A stretch of 64,000 nucleotides of DNA from Candidatus Venteria ishoeyi (GCF_030378065.1 NZ_JAUCGJ010000005.1:1-64000); one strand, 5' to 3'. Positions 10,101-19,453 are shown, counted from the stretch's first letter. A program made the numbers and translations. The notes: a model not told the origin generated them from the letters alone.

Positions 10101-12279
10101 CTTCGGCCTGTTGCATATCCAGCAAAACCTGTCCCTGAAAAACCTGGGTGCTGTTTTCATCGCGCTGCACAAAACCTGAACGCTCCAACCAGGCAATTGC
10201 AGTTTTCACCTTGGTATCCATCATGTGATCAGTATGCTCAAAACTCAGGCTTTCATTGCCAAGCTGTTGCATTAATTCTCCGCTGCTAATCACCACAAGA
10301 TTTTGATCCTGGCGACGGCTGCGGCGCAAGACCCGTAAAATTGTGCTGATGTCGCGTCGGGTCAGTTGTGATAAGGCGCTGAGCTTAAACTGCCGTTCAA
10401 TATCGGTTTCGTCATAAAGCAAAATACAGTCAGCCGTTTCACGATCACGTCCAGCGCGTCCGGCTTCCTGTAAATAATTTTCTAAAGAGCCGGGAATATC
10501 GGCGTGAATAACCAGACGCACATCATTCTTGTCAATGCCCATGCCAAAGGCATTAGTGGCACAAATTACCGGTAATTCACCAGCGATAAAAGCATTTTGT
10601 AATGTATGTTTTTCTGGAGGTTCCAGACCGGCATGAAAAGCCGCTGCATGAATTGGCTGTTCATGTTCCGCTAAAAATGTGGCGATTTCTTCTGTGCGTT
10701 TGCGGGTAGTGGCGTAAACAATGGCGCAACCACTTTCCAGATGGTGTAACAAGTCGTGGATTCGCGTATTTTTTTCCATGCTGCTGGTGGGTATGATTTG
10801 AAACGACAGATTATCCCGTTCTACGCCACCTGCAAATAAGGTCAAATCCTGCGCTAAAAACTGCTTGAAATGTCCCCTGATTTCGGCAATAACATCCTGC
10901 TTGGCAGTAGCGGTAAATGCTGCAACGGGTGGTATAGGCTGTTTGATTGTGGCGGAAAACTCTCGGATAAAACGTGCGGCATACCAATAATCCGTGCGGA
11001 AATCATGCCCCCATTTTGACAGGCAATGCGCCTCGTCAAATACCCAGCAAGCAATTTCACGTTGTTTGATGGTTTCGCGGAAACTATGATTGCGTAATTG
11101 TTCTGGTGATACATATAAAATCGCGGTATCCCCCAGGCGTATCCGCTCCAGCACCTGCCCGCGCTCTGGCGATGTTAATAAACCATTTAAGGCATCGGCA
11201 AACGGCGTACCGGTACGCCGTACCAGGCCATCCACCTGATCTTTCATCAGCGCCTGCAAAGGAGATATAACAATGGTCAGTACGCCGCGCCGTTGATAAT
11301 GTGCCAGCGCCGGAACTTGATAGCACAGAGACTTACCACCGCCAGTGGGCAGAATTGCCAATAAAGGCTGGCGCTGCATCCCTGCTTCCACTATGCGTTG
11401 CTGTAAGCTGCTGCCATCTTCAGCTTGCGGTATGGGGCGATACGCCTGAAAGCCAAAAAAATTCTGTAATTGTTTGACCGCATTGTGATGTTCATGACAA
11501 TAAGCACAATCCGCCTGCCCACAATTTGTTTCTCGCAAACTGTGCAGAATGTCAATGATTTCAGGGAACTGATAACGCACCCAGGGCGGCAGCACAGAAT
11601 TACCTTCCGCGACACTCAACCAGGCCAAGGCATAAGCCCAGGCTGGCGTAATCTTAAAATTTTGCAGCCATTGCGCCAAAGCATGAGCACATAAACGATC
11701 AGCATAACGCTTTTGTTGCAGCAGCGCTTTTGCGGTATTCAACTGGATTTCAGGGATACCCAATGCCTGAAAAAAATCTTGTATTCCTTGTTCCTGGGAA
11801 AAACAAAAACGATAAAATGCCAGTAAATCTCCCTGCCCGTTTTGCTTCATGCGTTCAAAGCTGTGCCATTCCTCAGTCAATAATTGTGCGGACAAACGTG
11901 CGTCAGCAACGGGATCATTAACTGTATCATGTACCAGTTTGTAATCTTTGACCAGATGGTGATAAGGAGTTTGCGGAAAGGCCAGCGGGGAAAGCAATAA
12001 GGTATCTAGCAAGGGTTGCTTGAGGATGAGCGCCTGTGGGTTGTGGCTTTGCAGCACGGGCATGTCATGGGCAACAATATTATGTCCCAGTACATAATCC
12101 GCAGTTGCTGCAAATTGTTCTAAATCAATTATCGCCTGTGCCAGATCAAAATGGCCTTGACGCATGAAAACCTGATCCCGGTAAACTGCACCAATTTTGA
12201 AAACAGTGTTTTCTGTATCGGTTTCCAAGTCCAACCAGAGACAGCGTTGTAAAAGCTCTGTTACCTGCATAACAGGCAT
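7126..12279 (-). CDS. giant exonuclease-RecQ-UvrD fusion helicase
   Basis: A single clean frame of 1717 residues. Residues about 1-135 form a DEDD-type 3'-5' exonuclease-like domain: WLDLETD (Exo I), GHNIVAHD (Exo II) and NDPVADA (Exo III, where the usual His is Asn). A small Cys/His cluster (CGQADCAYCHEHH) lies near 255. A RecQ-type superfamily 2 helicase follows, with Walker A TGGGKS near 310, DEAH near 415 and the QEAGRAGRD motif near 620. The C-terminal part is a superfamily 1 UvrD/Rep-type helicase with GPGSGKT near 1113, DEYQD near 1233 and YVAMTRARE near 1553. This suggests DNA repair or replication-fork processing by a nuclease with two motors. No clear ribosome site is seen; ATG codons at 12279 and 12270 are both possible. 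It is a single-gene unit. Confidence 0.88.
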   Translation of the reverse strand: MPVMQVTELLQRCLWLDLETDTENTVFKIGAVYRDQVFMRQGHFDLAQAIIDLEQFAATADYVLGHNIVAHDMPVLQSHNPQALILKQPLLDTLLLSPLAFPQTPYHHLVKDYKLVHDTVNDPVADARLSAQLLTEEWHSFERMKQNGQGDLLAFYRFCFSQEQGIQDFFQALGIPEIQLNTAKALLQQKRYADRLCAHALAQWLQNFKITPAWAYALAWLSVAEGNSVLPPWVRYQFPEIIDILHSLRETNCGQADCAYCHEHHNAVKQLQNFFGFQAYRPIPQAEDGSSLQQRIVEAGMQRQPLLAILPTGGGKSLCYQVPALAHYQRRGVLTIVISPLQALMKDQVDGLVRRTGTPFADALNGLLTSPERGQVLERIRLGDTAILYVSPEQLRNHSFRETIKQREIACWVFDEAHCLSKWGHDFRTDYWYAARFIREFSATIKQPIPPVAAFTATAKQDVIAEIRGHFKQFLAQDLTLFAGGVERDNLSFQIIPTSSMEKNTRIHDLLHHLESGCAIVYATTRKRTEEIATFLAEHEQPIHAAAFHAGLEPPEKHTLQNAFIAGELPVICATNAFGMGIDKNDVRLVIHADIPGSLENYLQEAGRAGRDRETADCILLYDETDIERQFKLSALSQLTRRDISTILRVLRRSRRQDQNLVVISSGELMQQLGNESLSFEHTDHMMDTKVKTAIAWLERSGFVQRDENSTQVFQGQVLLDMQQAEARLEKLHVSQDKKKQWLRLFSVLLNMDIDEGLTADALAATAQIEVAPETDTTPAKEAIRLLQDMAQQGFINQGLQLTAFFRAKGRNNAQQLLSQVCSLESAMISVLREQEPDAKEGDWMDLNLRQLSQHLLERDHAIHPQTLLQLLKSLSQDGKGLAGNRGSLSLHYVAQDFYKLHLQRDWNALEQTAKRRQAVAQVLVQHLQHKAQATGENQRKELLLSFTLDELQQALSNDLALQTQLKDSLAAAERGLLFLHEQGVLNLQQGLAIFRAAMHITIQPEAKGRRYNQSDYGALDHHYGERILQIHVMNEYARLAQKKIQDALNLVAAYFLLDRKNFIQRYFKHDKAMLKRATSAASYHQIVESLQHPVQTSIVAASAEQNMLILAGPGSGKTKTVVHRCAYLLRVLRVAAASILVLCFNRSAALSLRRRLRDLVGDDAFGVTIQTYHGMALRLCGRSMVSPGTKTDINFEQLIVQATALLRGDQDFPGLLGDELRERLLAGYAYILVDEYQDIDAQQYAFISALAGRTQDADTKLSILAVGDDDQNIYSFRGTHVSFIQRFQQDYQAEIYHLVDNYRSSDAIIQTANSLIQHNSKRMKQDHVIRINTQRQHEPAGGAWQQADSLGQGRVQIFSVSNAQQQALTLLNELQRLQALHPDVHKNREQHWQWQDCAVLAHTWETLMPIRALCEQQNIPVNWGLDSEKLPSPYRIREIATFLQQLDTQAKQQQSVTDWLVLYPANENNAWLHLIHNILLAWQNEVGNHVLPNQHLLAFCYDNLREWKREAHQHQGILLTTIHRAKGLEFKVLCIPDDDRFETSDESRRLYYVAMTRAREHLLLFQTQNRQHPHITLLDAGEHLYFRTQHNFVTQQFPPWRYEILSLKDIFLDFAGRQPPQANIHQVLQKIQTGDTLYPEKQGEHLVLFNENKVALAQLSRSGQQRWARHWSHIQQVRVLAVVLRHAEDCEAQYRRRLRCDAWLIPVVELVYHSSN

Positions 12280-12302
12280 TATACAAGTTCTGCGTTACAT
12301 AA

Positions 12303-12346
12303 ACAGTGATATAGCTTGCTATGTGCCTGTTTCACCTCATTCCTAA
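12303..12346 (-). repeat. repeat family A, degenerate internally deleted fragment
   Basis: Read on the minus strand it starts with TTAGGAATGAGG, the family A left end with one change, and jumps directly to the internal block ACAGGCACATAGCAAGC seen in both full copies. It sits just upstream of the RecQ fusion gene. Confidence 0.6.
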
Positions 12347-12487
12347 CACTTTCGTTGGAAATAAGCTAATACACAAATCGCAATGTCCACCATGCGAATG
12401 TTGCGTTGCCAAAATCTGTACTTTTGGATACCTGCCTATTAATAGAATATTTTTGTCGATTTCAAGGTGGATGGGGTTTATCACCTG

Positions 12488-12510
12488 TCATATCATAAAA
12501 AATGATATGA
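12488..12510. promoter_or_regulatory. A+T-rich inverted repeat upstream of cyaY
   Basis: A perfect 9-bp inverted repeat, TCATATCAT and ATGATATGA, separated by AAAAA, 58 bp before the cyaY start. It could be an operator or a weak hairpin. Function is inferred only from position. Confidence 0.4.
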
Positions 12511-12567
12511 TAAAAATCCTCATCATGTAACTTGTAACCGACTGAAAAACAAAATTTGGCACTGACT

Positions 12568-12909
12568 ATGAAAATCAACGAATCTGACTTTAATCATTTA
12601 GTTGATGCAACCCTGGAATGGGTCGAAAACTATCTGGATGAACGCGATGTTGATATTGATTATGAAACCAGTGCAGGCATTTTGACCCTGGAATTTGAAA
12701 ATGGCAGTAAGCTGATTATCAATCGTCAGGCACCTGTGTCACAGCTCTGGCTGGCAGCACGTAGCGGCGGTTTTCATTTTGATTATGATGATGAACAGAA
12801 ACAATGGCGTTGGGATAAAGATGGCACGACATTTTGCCATATACTTAATCAGGTTTGTCTGGAGCAGGGTGCTTTTAGCAGCAGCGATATTGATTTTTGC
12901 CAGGAGTAA
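12568..12909 (+). CDS. cyaY: frataxin-like iron-sulfur protein CyaY
   Basis: A 113-residue protein with the bacterial frataxin pattern: an acidic first helix (LVDATLEWVENYLDERDVDIDY broken by the family's usual acidic positions), a strand GILTLEFENGSKLIINRQ, then QLWLAARSGGFHF and a WRWDKDGTTF strand. Frataxins bind iron at the acidic ridge and modulate cysteine desulfurase in iron-sulfur cluster assembly in the cytoplasm. The ATG at 12568 gives the family's usual N-terminus; an upstream TTG at 12556 would add four residues. A hybrid sensor kinase starts 6 bp after the stop, with its ribosome site inside the last cyaY codons, so the two are probably co-transcribed. This neighbour is unusual for cyaY. 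Confidence 0.92.
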   Translation: MKINESDFNHLVDATLEWVENYLDERDVDIDYETSAGILTLEFENGSKLIINRQAPVSQLWLAARSGGFHFDYDDEQKQWRWDKDGTTFCHILNQVCLEQGAFSSSDIDFCQE

Positions 12910-12915
12910 ACCCAC

Positions 12916-15447
12916 TTGCAACAGGAAGAGTTACTCTTTATTTTTTTACTGGCAGTTGCCGCTCATAATGTATATCTCTGGTATCGATTGGGGCTCCTGA
13001 AAATACGCTATGATAAGTGTGAAACACAATATCATGACTTACAAAAGGAGTTTGAAAAACAAACAACCGCATTGCGTCATACTGAAGCCAATCTGGTGCG
13101 TGCACATCACATGGCAAAATTGGGGAATTTTCGCCATAACCTGATCACAGGGGAAATTATCTGGTCTAAAGAATTATGTCAGATGGTAGGACTGGGGGAT
13201 CAGGAACGTTCTCTAACGCTGGATGAAGTTAATCATTTATTACAACCAGAAGAAATCAAGCGTTTAGAACAGGCTTTACATGAGGTAATCACCCAAGGTT
13301 GCGTGGCTGATCTCGATATTTCCATTTGTCATTCAGACAAGCAGGAATTTTCCTATTACCATAATCGTTTTGAAGCAATTTTTAATGAGCAGGGACGTGC
13401 TATTGAAGTATTTGGTACGCTTCAGGATATTACCATGCACAAATGCACGGAAAATTCCCTGAAAAAACAAAATGCTTATGAACATGCCATTGCAGAATGT
13501 TCCCGTAGCTTATTAATGCCGCCATTAGATAATGAGCAGAAAAAACGGGAAATCTTAACCCAGGCATTAAAATCATTGCTGGATGGTTTACATATCAGTC
13601 ATGTTACGCTGATTAAAAATGTCCAGGATCCCAATCTCGGAGCCTGTCTTGAATATGTGGCTAAAGTTGCTGTAAAACAGGATGTTTTGCACCGGGAGGC
13701 ACAATATTTACCGTGGTCAATTTTTCCATCAGAATTACAAGAAACCTTAAGGAAAGGCTACAGTATTGGAGGAATAACACATGAACTGTTCAAAGCGTAT
13801 CCAATAGCACTAAAACATTTTGACACACTGTCTCAATATTGTTTTCCCATTCATTTTAATGATCAATGGTGGGGCGCTATTAGCTTTGGTGATTGCTTTG
13901 AAGCACGCAAGCTAGATGAAATGGAAATCATGCTGTTGCAAACCGTTGCCGAAATGTTCAGTAATACTTTACAACGCTGGGAAAATACCACAGCATTGAA
14001 AAAGGCCATTAAGGCGGCTGAAACTGCCAACCATGCCAAGTCAACATTTTTAGCCAATATCAGTCATGAATTACGTACCCCGTTAAATGGTATTTTGGGT
14101 TATACCCAGATTTTGCTGCGCCATGGCAACCTGGCTGAAAAACAGCAAAATAGCCTGGAAATTATTCAACAAAGCGGCAGTCACCTGCTGACATTGATCA
14201 ATGATGTCTTGGATATTGCCAAGATAGAAGCCGGTAAACTCAGTTTAAAACCCACTTCGATTTATCTGAAAAATTTTCTGGCAGAAGTGGTTGCCATGAT
14301 GCAGATGCAGGCACAGCAAAAAGATTTATCCTTAATTTATCAGCCGGATAATAGCCTGCCAGACATCATCTGGGTCGATGAAAAACGTTTGCGACAAGTG
14401 TTATTAAACTTATTGGGTAATGCCATTAAATTTACCGCGCAGGGTGAAGTCACGCTATCAGTATACGCACAGTCAAAAATACCAGAAACAACAGCCAAAC
14501 CAACAGAGTCAGCACCGCAAATGGGTCTTTTTTTTGAAATAAAAGATACGGGTATCGGCATCACAACTGAGCTGCAAAAAAATATTTTCAAACCTTTCCA
14601 GCAGGCGAATATGAATGCAATGGGTACAGGTTTGGGTTTAACTATTTCCCAGCAGTTAGTTGAGAAAATGGGAGGGCATATTCAGGTAGAAAGCTTACCA
14701 GAACAGGGAAGCCGTTTCTGGTTTGAGTTGAAATTTCCTATTTCTGCCACCACCATTGCACCAGAAAAGCACTTAAACAGTGCTAAAATTACAGCTTATC
14801 GTGGTAAACCACGGCATATTCTGGTGGTGGATGATGTTGATTATAATCGCATGTTATTATCAAGTTTATTAAGTCCACTGGGATTTAAAGTGGGGCAAGC
14901 TGATAATGGAGAAAAGGCTTTAGCTTATTTGCAGCAACAAGCGGTGGACTTGATATTGATGGATTTAACCATGCCGGTAATGGATGGTTTTACTGCCTTT
15001 CAAAAGCTGCGCGCCTTGCCTGGATTGGAAAAAGTGCCTGTTATTGCAATTTCTGCTAATGTTTCACAAGCTGTTCAAGATCAAGTTAAAGCAATGGGCT
15101 TTGATTATTTTTTACCTAAACCGGTTGAACCCCAATGTTTGTATTCACAAATGAAAACCTGCTTAAATCTGGAGTGGATAGAAACCACAATATCACCACA
15201 ACCCACAAAAAAAGTAGCTGATGCTAAATTTCAAGTACCTCCCTTGGCAAGTCTGATGCGTTTAAGAAGTTATGCTGAAACTGGAAATATGGCTCAAATA
15301 CGGCAATGGATTACAGATATTCAGGCAGAAAATAAGCAATACCTGGCATTTTCTGAAAAAGTTGCAAAACTATCTGAAAATTATAATAATCAGGGGATTA
15401 TAAGTCTTATTCGTTCTATGGAAACAAAAAAAGCTGAACTCAGGTAA
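12916..15447 (+). CDS. hybrid sensor histidine kinase (TM-PAS-GAF-HisKA-HATPase-REC)
   Basis: An 843-residue hybrid kinase. One N-terminal membrane segment (about 6-28) leads into a PAS-like domain (about 70-175), a GAF-like domain (about 190-350), HisKA with phosphoacceptor His384 in ISHELRTPL, HATPase_c (DTGIGI, GTGLGL), a receiver with Asp683 in LMDLTMPVMDGF, and a C-terminal helical tail. The start is a TTG: CAGGAGT lies 9 bp before it and no better start is available. It is followed after 4 bp by a second hybrid kinase, so the pair likely forms one phosphorelay unit with cyaY upstream. No output domain is present. The signal is unknown. Confidence 0.88.
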   Translation: MQQEELLFIFLLAVAAHNVYLWYRLGLLKIRYDKCETQYHDLQKEFEKQTTALRHTEANLVRAHHMAKLGNFRHNLITGEIIWSKELCQMVGLGDQERSLTLDEVNHLLQPEEIKRLEQALHEVITQGCVADLDISICHSDKQEFSYYHNRFEAIFNEQGRAIEVFGTLQDITMHKCTENSLKKQNAYEHAIAECSRSLLMPPLDNEQKKREILTQALKSLLDGLHISHVTLIKNVQDPNLGACLEYVAKVAVKQDVLHREAQYLPWSIFPSELQETLRKGYSIGGITHELFKAYPIALKHFDTLSQYCFPIHFNDQWWGAISFGDCFEARKLDEMEIMLLQTVAEMFSNTLQRWENTTALKKAIKAAETANHAKSTFLANISHELRTPLNGILGYTQILLRHGNLAEKQQNSLEIIQQSGSHLLTLINDVLDIAKIEAGKLSLKPTSIYLKNFLAEVVAMMQMQAQQKDLSLIYQPDNSLPDIIWVDEKRLRQVLLNLLGNAIKFTAQGEVTLSVYAQSKIPETTAKPTESAPQMGLFFEIKDTGIGITTELQKNIFKPFQQANMNAMGTGLGLTISQQLVEKMGGHIQVESLPEQGSRFWFELKFPISATTIAPEKHLNSAKITAYRGKPRHILVVDDVDYNRMLLSSLLSPLGFKVGQADNGEKALAYLQQQAVDLILMDLTMPVMDGFTAFQKLRALPGLEKVPVIAISANVSQAVQDQVKAMGFDYFLPKPVEPQCLYSQMKTCLNLEWIETTISPQPTKKVADAKFQVPPLASLMRLRSYAETGNMAQIRQWITDIQAENKQYLAFSEKVAKLSENYNNQGIISLIRSMETKKAELR

Positions 15448-15451
15448 AACA

Positions 15452-17854
15452 ATGTTTCAAAACTCAAATACAAGCACCATGCAAGCTCAGACTCTGCTGA
15501 TTATTGATGATGAACCCAGTAATCTTTGTATTGTAGAAAGTTATCTTGAAAAAGCTGGTTTTAACCTATTACTGGCTTTAAGTGGTGAAGAAAGCCTGCT
15601 GATCGCAAAAAAAGCATTGCCGGATTTAATTTTGCTGGATGTTATGATGTCCGGGATGAATGGGTTTGAGACTTGTCTGCAATTAAAAAAGGCTCCCGAA
15701 ACACGAGAAATTCCAGTGATATTCATGACAGCCCTGGATAATATGGAAGATAAACTGAAAGGCTTTGATGTGGGTGCGGTGGATTATATTACCAAACCGC
15801 TCAATGAGAAAGAGGTATTAGCCCGGATTTCCACACATCTGCAATTACGCAGTCTGCAAAAGGATTTACAGGATAAAAACCAACGCCTGCAAGAAGAAAT
15901 TCAACGTTGTACCACTGCTGAACTTGCCCAGAGAGAAAGCGAAACACAATTTCAAGTCATCTTTAATAATGCCTATGTGGCAATTAGTTTGATGAACGTA
16001 ACAGCGAATTATCTACAAGTTAATGAAGAGTTCATCCGTTTATTGGGGTATTCCGCTGCCGAACTTGAGCAGGTACGATGTCAGGATATTACTCATCCAG
16101 ATGACCAGGCTTTATCTGAACAAAATCTAAGCCGTATTCGTCATCGGGAAATCACCTCCTGTGCTTTTGATAAACACTTTATACGTAAAGATGGTTCGAT
16201 GTTTCTCGGCAGTAATTGGTTGGCAGGGCTTTATGATGAAGACACCCAATGCTGTTATGGTTTTGTTTGTGTTATCACGGATCTAACTGAACGTGAGCAA
16301 ACCTACGCTAAAATTCAAACCCTGTCACGGGCGGTGGAACAAACTCACAGTGCTGTGGTGATTACAGATAACACCGGCTGTATTGAATTTGTAAACCCCG
16401 CATTTACTGAAGCAACGGGATATTCTACTGAAGAAGCAGTGGGAGCCTATCCCAATATCTTAAAATCAGGTTATCAGGATCAAGCTTTTTATACCAACAT
16501 GTGGGTCACCTTAAAAAGTGGTGAGTTATGGCAGGGGGAACTGGTTAATAAACGTAAAGATGGCACTATTTATTGGGAATATGTAACAATTTCACCCATT
16601 AAAGATGAACAGGATCGTATTATTAATTTTATCGCCGTCAAAAAAGATATTACAGAACGTAAAGCCGCAGAAATTGCCTTACAAGAAGCCAAAGAAAAAG
16701 CAGAAATTGCCAGCCAGGCAAAAAGTGCTTTTCTGGCAAATATGAGTCATGAAATTCGCACACCCATGAACGCAATTCTGGGATTTACTGAAATTCTTAA
16801 CGGCATGATCACAGATCCCACACAGCAGGATTATCTAAAAACGATACAAAATAGTGGTGAAACCTTACTGGATCTGATTAATGATATTCTTGACCTATCC
16901 AAAGTGGAAGCAGGAAAAATGCAATTGGATGAAACACCGGTTAATCTCATCAAAGTGTTCCAAGAAATTGCGCAGATGTTTAAACCTAAAACTCAAGCCA
17001 AGGGATTGGATTTCCAAGTTGATATTGCCCAAGCGTTGCCAGAATGGTTATTGCTGGATGAAACCCGAATACGCCAGATCTTAATCAACCTTCTGGGTAA
17101 TGCCATTAAATTTACACAACAGGGGGTTATTCGGCTCAGTCTTATTATTCATGATTTGGATATTAAAAATCATGTTTGCTCATTGGAATTTTCAGTGCAG
17201 GATTCAGGTATTGGTATTCCTTTAGAGCAACAAGAGAATATGTTTAAAGCCTTTGAGCAGCAAGCAGGACAAAGCCAGGCAAAATATGGGGGCACAGGTT
17301 TGGGACTGGCTATTTGTCAACAACTGGCAATGCTCATGAAGGGAGAAATTCAGGTTTCCAGTCAAGTGGGCAAGGGCAGTATTTTTACCATTAACCTGGA
17401 TAAGCTGAAAATTCTGCATCCCCCAAGCAAAAGACTCAAAGCGCATCAGCCTGAACAAGACGTTAATTTTGCACCAGCGACCATCCTAATTGTTGATGAT
17501 CAAATGGTTAATCGTAAATTACTGGATTTACAACTGAAAAAATATGGATTTAAAAATCTGCACGCCAATAATGGTGAAGAAGCGCTGTTTATTATAGAAG
17601 AGACCCAGCCGGATTTGATTTTGCTGGATATGATTATGCCCATTATGAATGGTATGGAAACCATACAACAGCTTAAACAAAATCCCAAAACAAGGGCGCT
17701 TCCAGTGATTGCAGTTACCGCAGATGCCATTACTGACGAAGCGAAGGCCTTCAGCCAATTGTGTGATGGCGCAGTAACCAAGCCCATTGCAAAATCAGAG
17801 TTATTGGAAATGCTGAAATCTTTTTTAACGATAGAAACTCAGACTCAAACTTAG
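15452..17854 (+). CDS. soluble hybrid histidine kinase (REC-PAS-PAS-HisKA-HATPase-REC)
   Basis: An 800-residue protein without membrane segments. The N-terminal receiver has Asp63 in LLDVMMSGMNGF. Then come a coiled linker, two PAS domains (about 165-275 and 285-410), HisKA with His433 in MSHEIRTPM, HATPase_c (DSGIGI, GTGLGL), and a C-terminal receiver with Asp726 in LLDMIMP. The layout is that of cytoplasmic phosphorelay kinases that receive phosphate from another kinase through the first receiver. The gene starts 4 bp after the membrane hybrid kinase, which is the likely donor. It converges on a third kinase gene, with a family C repeat between them. Confidence 0.88.
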   Translation: MFQNSNTSTMQAQTLLIIDDEPSNLCIVESYLEKAGFNLLLALSGEESLLIAKKALPDLILLDVMMSGMNGFETCLQLKKAPETREIPVIFMTALDNMEDKLKGFDVGAVDYITKPLNEKEVLARISTHLQLRSLQKDLQDKNQRLQEEIQRCTTAELAQRESETQFQVIFNNAYVAISLMNVTANYLQVNEEFIRLLGYSAAELEQVRCQDITHPDDQALSEQNLSRIRHREITSCAFDKHFIRKDGSMFLGSNWLAGLYDEDTQCCYGFVCVITDLTEREQTYAKIQTLSRAVEQTHSAVVITDNTGCIEFVNPAFTEATGYSTEEAVGAYPNILKSGYQDQAFYTNMWVTLKSGELWQGELVNKRKDGTIYWEYVTISPIKDEQDRIINFIAVKKDITERKAAEIALQEAKEKAEIASQAKSAFLANMSHEIRTPMNAILGFTEILNGMITDPTQQDYLKTIQNSGETLLDLINDILDLSKVEAGKMQLDETPVNLIKVFQEIAQMFKPKTQAKGLDFQVDIAQALPEWLLLDETRIRQILINLLGNAIKFTQQGVIRLSLIIHDLDIKNHVCSLEFSVQDSGIGIPLEQQENMFKAFEQQAGQSQAKYGGTGLGLAICQQLAMLMKGEIQVSSQVGKGSIFTINLDKLKILHPPSKRLKAHQPEQDVNFAPATILIVDDQMVNRKLLDLQLKKYGFKNLHANNGEEALFIIEETQPDLILLDMIMPIMNGMETIQQLKQNPKTRALPVIAVTADAITDEAKAFSQLCDGAVTKPIAKSELLEMLKSFLTIETQTQT

Positions 17855-17880
17855 ATTCTGTTTCAGGTTAAGTTACCCAA

Positions 17881-17957
17881 TATTCGCCTCAAATAATGAA
17901 AAAATCTGCCTCAAACCAGCTTTCCCTCGCTGCGGCCTCTGTTCTCGGACAGCCTCC
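17881..17957. repeat. repeat family C, partial copy (right half)
   Basis: This stretch is nearly identical to the right half of the complete element at 62206-62366, from ATTCGCCTCAAATAATG to the terminal TGTTCTCGGACAGCCTCC. The left half is missing. Its last base is also the last base of the stop codon of the minus-strand sensor kinase at 17957-19453. Confidence 0.8.
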
Positions 17958-19453
17958 TAGTCATCCGGCACTTCCGGCATAGACTGTGGCAAAGAAACAA
18001 TAAATTCTGAACCCTTGCCTTCCTCGCTTTCCACTCGCAGTTTGCCACCCATCAAGTGACAAAAGCGTTCACTGATTACCAGCCCCAAACCCGTACCACC
18101 GTATTTTCTTGTTGTTGAGTCATCAGCCTGGGTGAAAGCATCAAAAATCTTTTGCTGCTGCGCCTTAGTGATGCCGATGCCGCTATCCTGAACATTAAAA
18201 ACCAGCCAGGGCACTTTGCCTCTTTGCTGTTTACGGATTGTCAGGGTGATCGAACCTTTTTTGGTGAACTTGGCGGCATTACTGAGTAGATTAAACAATA
18301 CCTGACGAATGCGCATGGGATCGGAATACATAAATTCGACTTCATCTGTCATGTTCAGAATAAACTGATTATGGCGCTGTTCAAATAAAGGAAATAAGGT
18401 ATCACCAATTTCCTTGACTAACTGATGCAGGTTGAAATTTTCAGCAATTACCTGCATTTTGCCCGCTTCAATTTTTGAAATATCCAGGACATGATTAATC
18501 AAAGATAATAAATGTTTGCCGGAATTATTGATTTTTTCCAGGTCATTGTGGACTTCTTCAAAATTTAGATTTTCCGCATCTTCCATCAACATTTCACTGT
18601 AACCAATCACGGCATTCAGCGGCGTGCGCAGTTCGTGTGACATATTTGCCAGAAACCGTGATTTGGCCTGATTGGCTTGTTCTGCGGTATCGCGTGCCGC
18701 CAGTAAGTCATGGGTGCGTGACAATACCCGACTTTCTAATTCATCATTCGCTATGGATAAGGCTTCCACTGCGCTGTTCAATGCGGCTTGTTGGTATCGA
18801 ATGCGGATGATGACAAATGCAATAATCAGAATACAAATGAGTACAGCAAAAATATCCAGTAAAATGACTTTGTCACGCGTGCCCTGATATTTGGCAACAA
18901 TGGCTTTAACTTCCTGCTCGGCAATCTGGTTCCCCACCTGAATCATTTCTCCCAGTTCCTGAAAAATAATCCGGTTTACATCTTGTGCTTTTAACAAATC
19001 TTCGCGCATTTTGGTTATATCACTTTCACCATTGCGAATCATCGCCACCACTTCTCCGAGGGAGTTCTGCCCCGCCCCTAATACGTCACGCTGGGCTTCC
19101 AATTGCAGTAATTCTTCCTGACTTAAATCCAGTTGATAAAGCTGGTCACGGGTGATAATAAAACGACTGCCATTGTCAAAAAAATCATTCGTTTTTTCTT
19201 CTCTGATAAAAGGATCATTAGTGACAGTCATGTAAAATACATTCAACATGCGCTCACGGATGACATTGCGCATGGTGTTCATCAGTTCAGATTTTTTCTG
19301 ATGTTTTTCAATCAGTTTTTCCAGTTGTTGATTGGCTTTTTCAACCTGAGACAAGCTGATATAGGTGACTGCCAGTAAAATCGTCAACACAGCCAGAAAG
19401 CCTGTTATCAGCAGGAAGCTTTGTTTAGAAATACGGGACTTTTTGGTTTTCAT
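17957..19453 (-). CDS. membrane sensor histidine kinase
   Basis: A 498-residue sensor. Membrane segments at about 13-33 and 200-222 enclose a helical periplasmic domain rich in Glu/Gln and Lys (four-helix-bundle type). A coiled linker leads to HisKA with His273 in MSHELRTPL and HATPase_c (DSGIGI, GTGLGL). There is no receiver. It is clearly a paralogue of the kinase at 33799-35307: same domain order, same length and near-identical linker (KSRFLANMSHELRTPLNA). The stop codon abuts a family C repeat. It converges with the tandem hybrid kinases, which could be its partners through their receivers, but this is inference. Confidence 0.88.
   Translation of the reverse strand: MKTKKSRISKQSFLLITGFLAVLTILLAVTYISLSQVEKANQQLEKLIEKHQKKSELMNTMRNVIRERMLNVFYMTVTNDPFIREEKTNDFFDNGSRFIITRDQLYQLDLSQEELLQLEAQRDVLGAGQNSLGEVVAMIRNGESDITKMREDLLKAQDVNRIIFQELGEMIQVGNQIAEQEVKAIVAKYQGTRDKVILLDIFAVLICILIIAFVIIRIRYQQAALNSAVEALSIANDELESRVLSRTHDLLAARDTAEQANQAKSRFLANMSHELRTPLNAVIGYSEMLMEDAENLNFEEVHNDLEKINNSGKHLLSLINHVLDISKIEAGKMQVIAENFNLHQLVKEIGDTLFPLFEQRHNQFILNMTDEVEFMYSDPMRIRQVLFNLLSNAAKFTKKGSITLTIRKQQRGKVPWLVFNVQDSGIGITKAQQQKIFDAFTQADDSTTRKYGGTGLGLVISERFCHLMGGKLRVESEEGKGSEFIVSLPQSMPEVPDD

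Noticed and set aside
12321-12530. A 69-codon frame upstream of cyaY
   Set aside because: It overlaps a family A fragment and the A+T-rich inverted repeat, has no ribosome site and resembles no protein.
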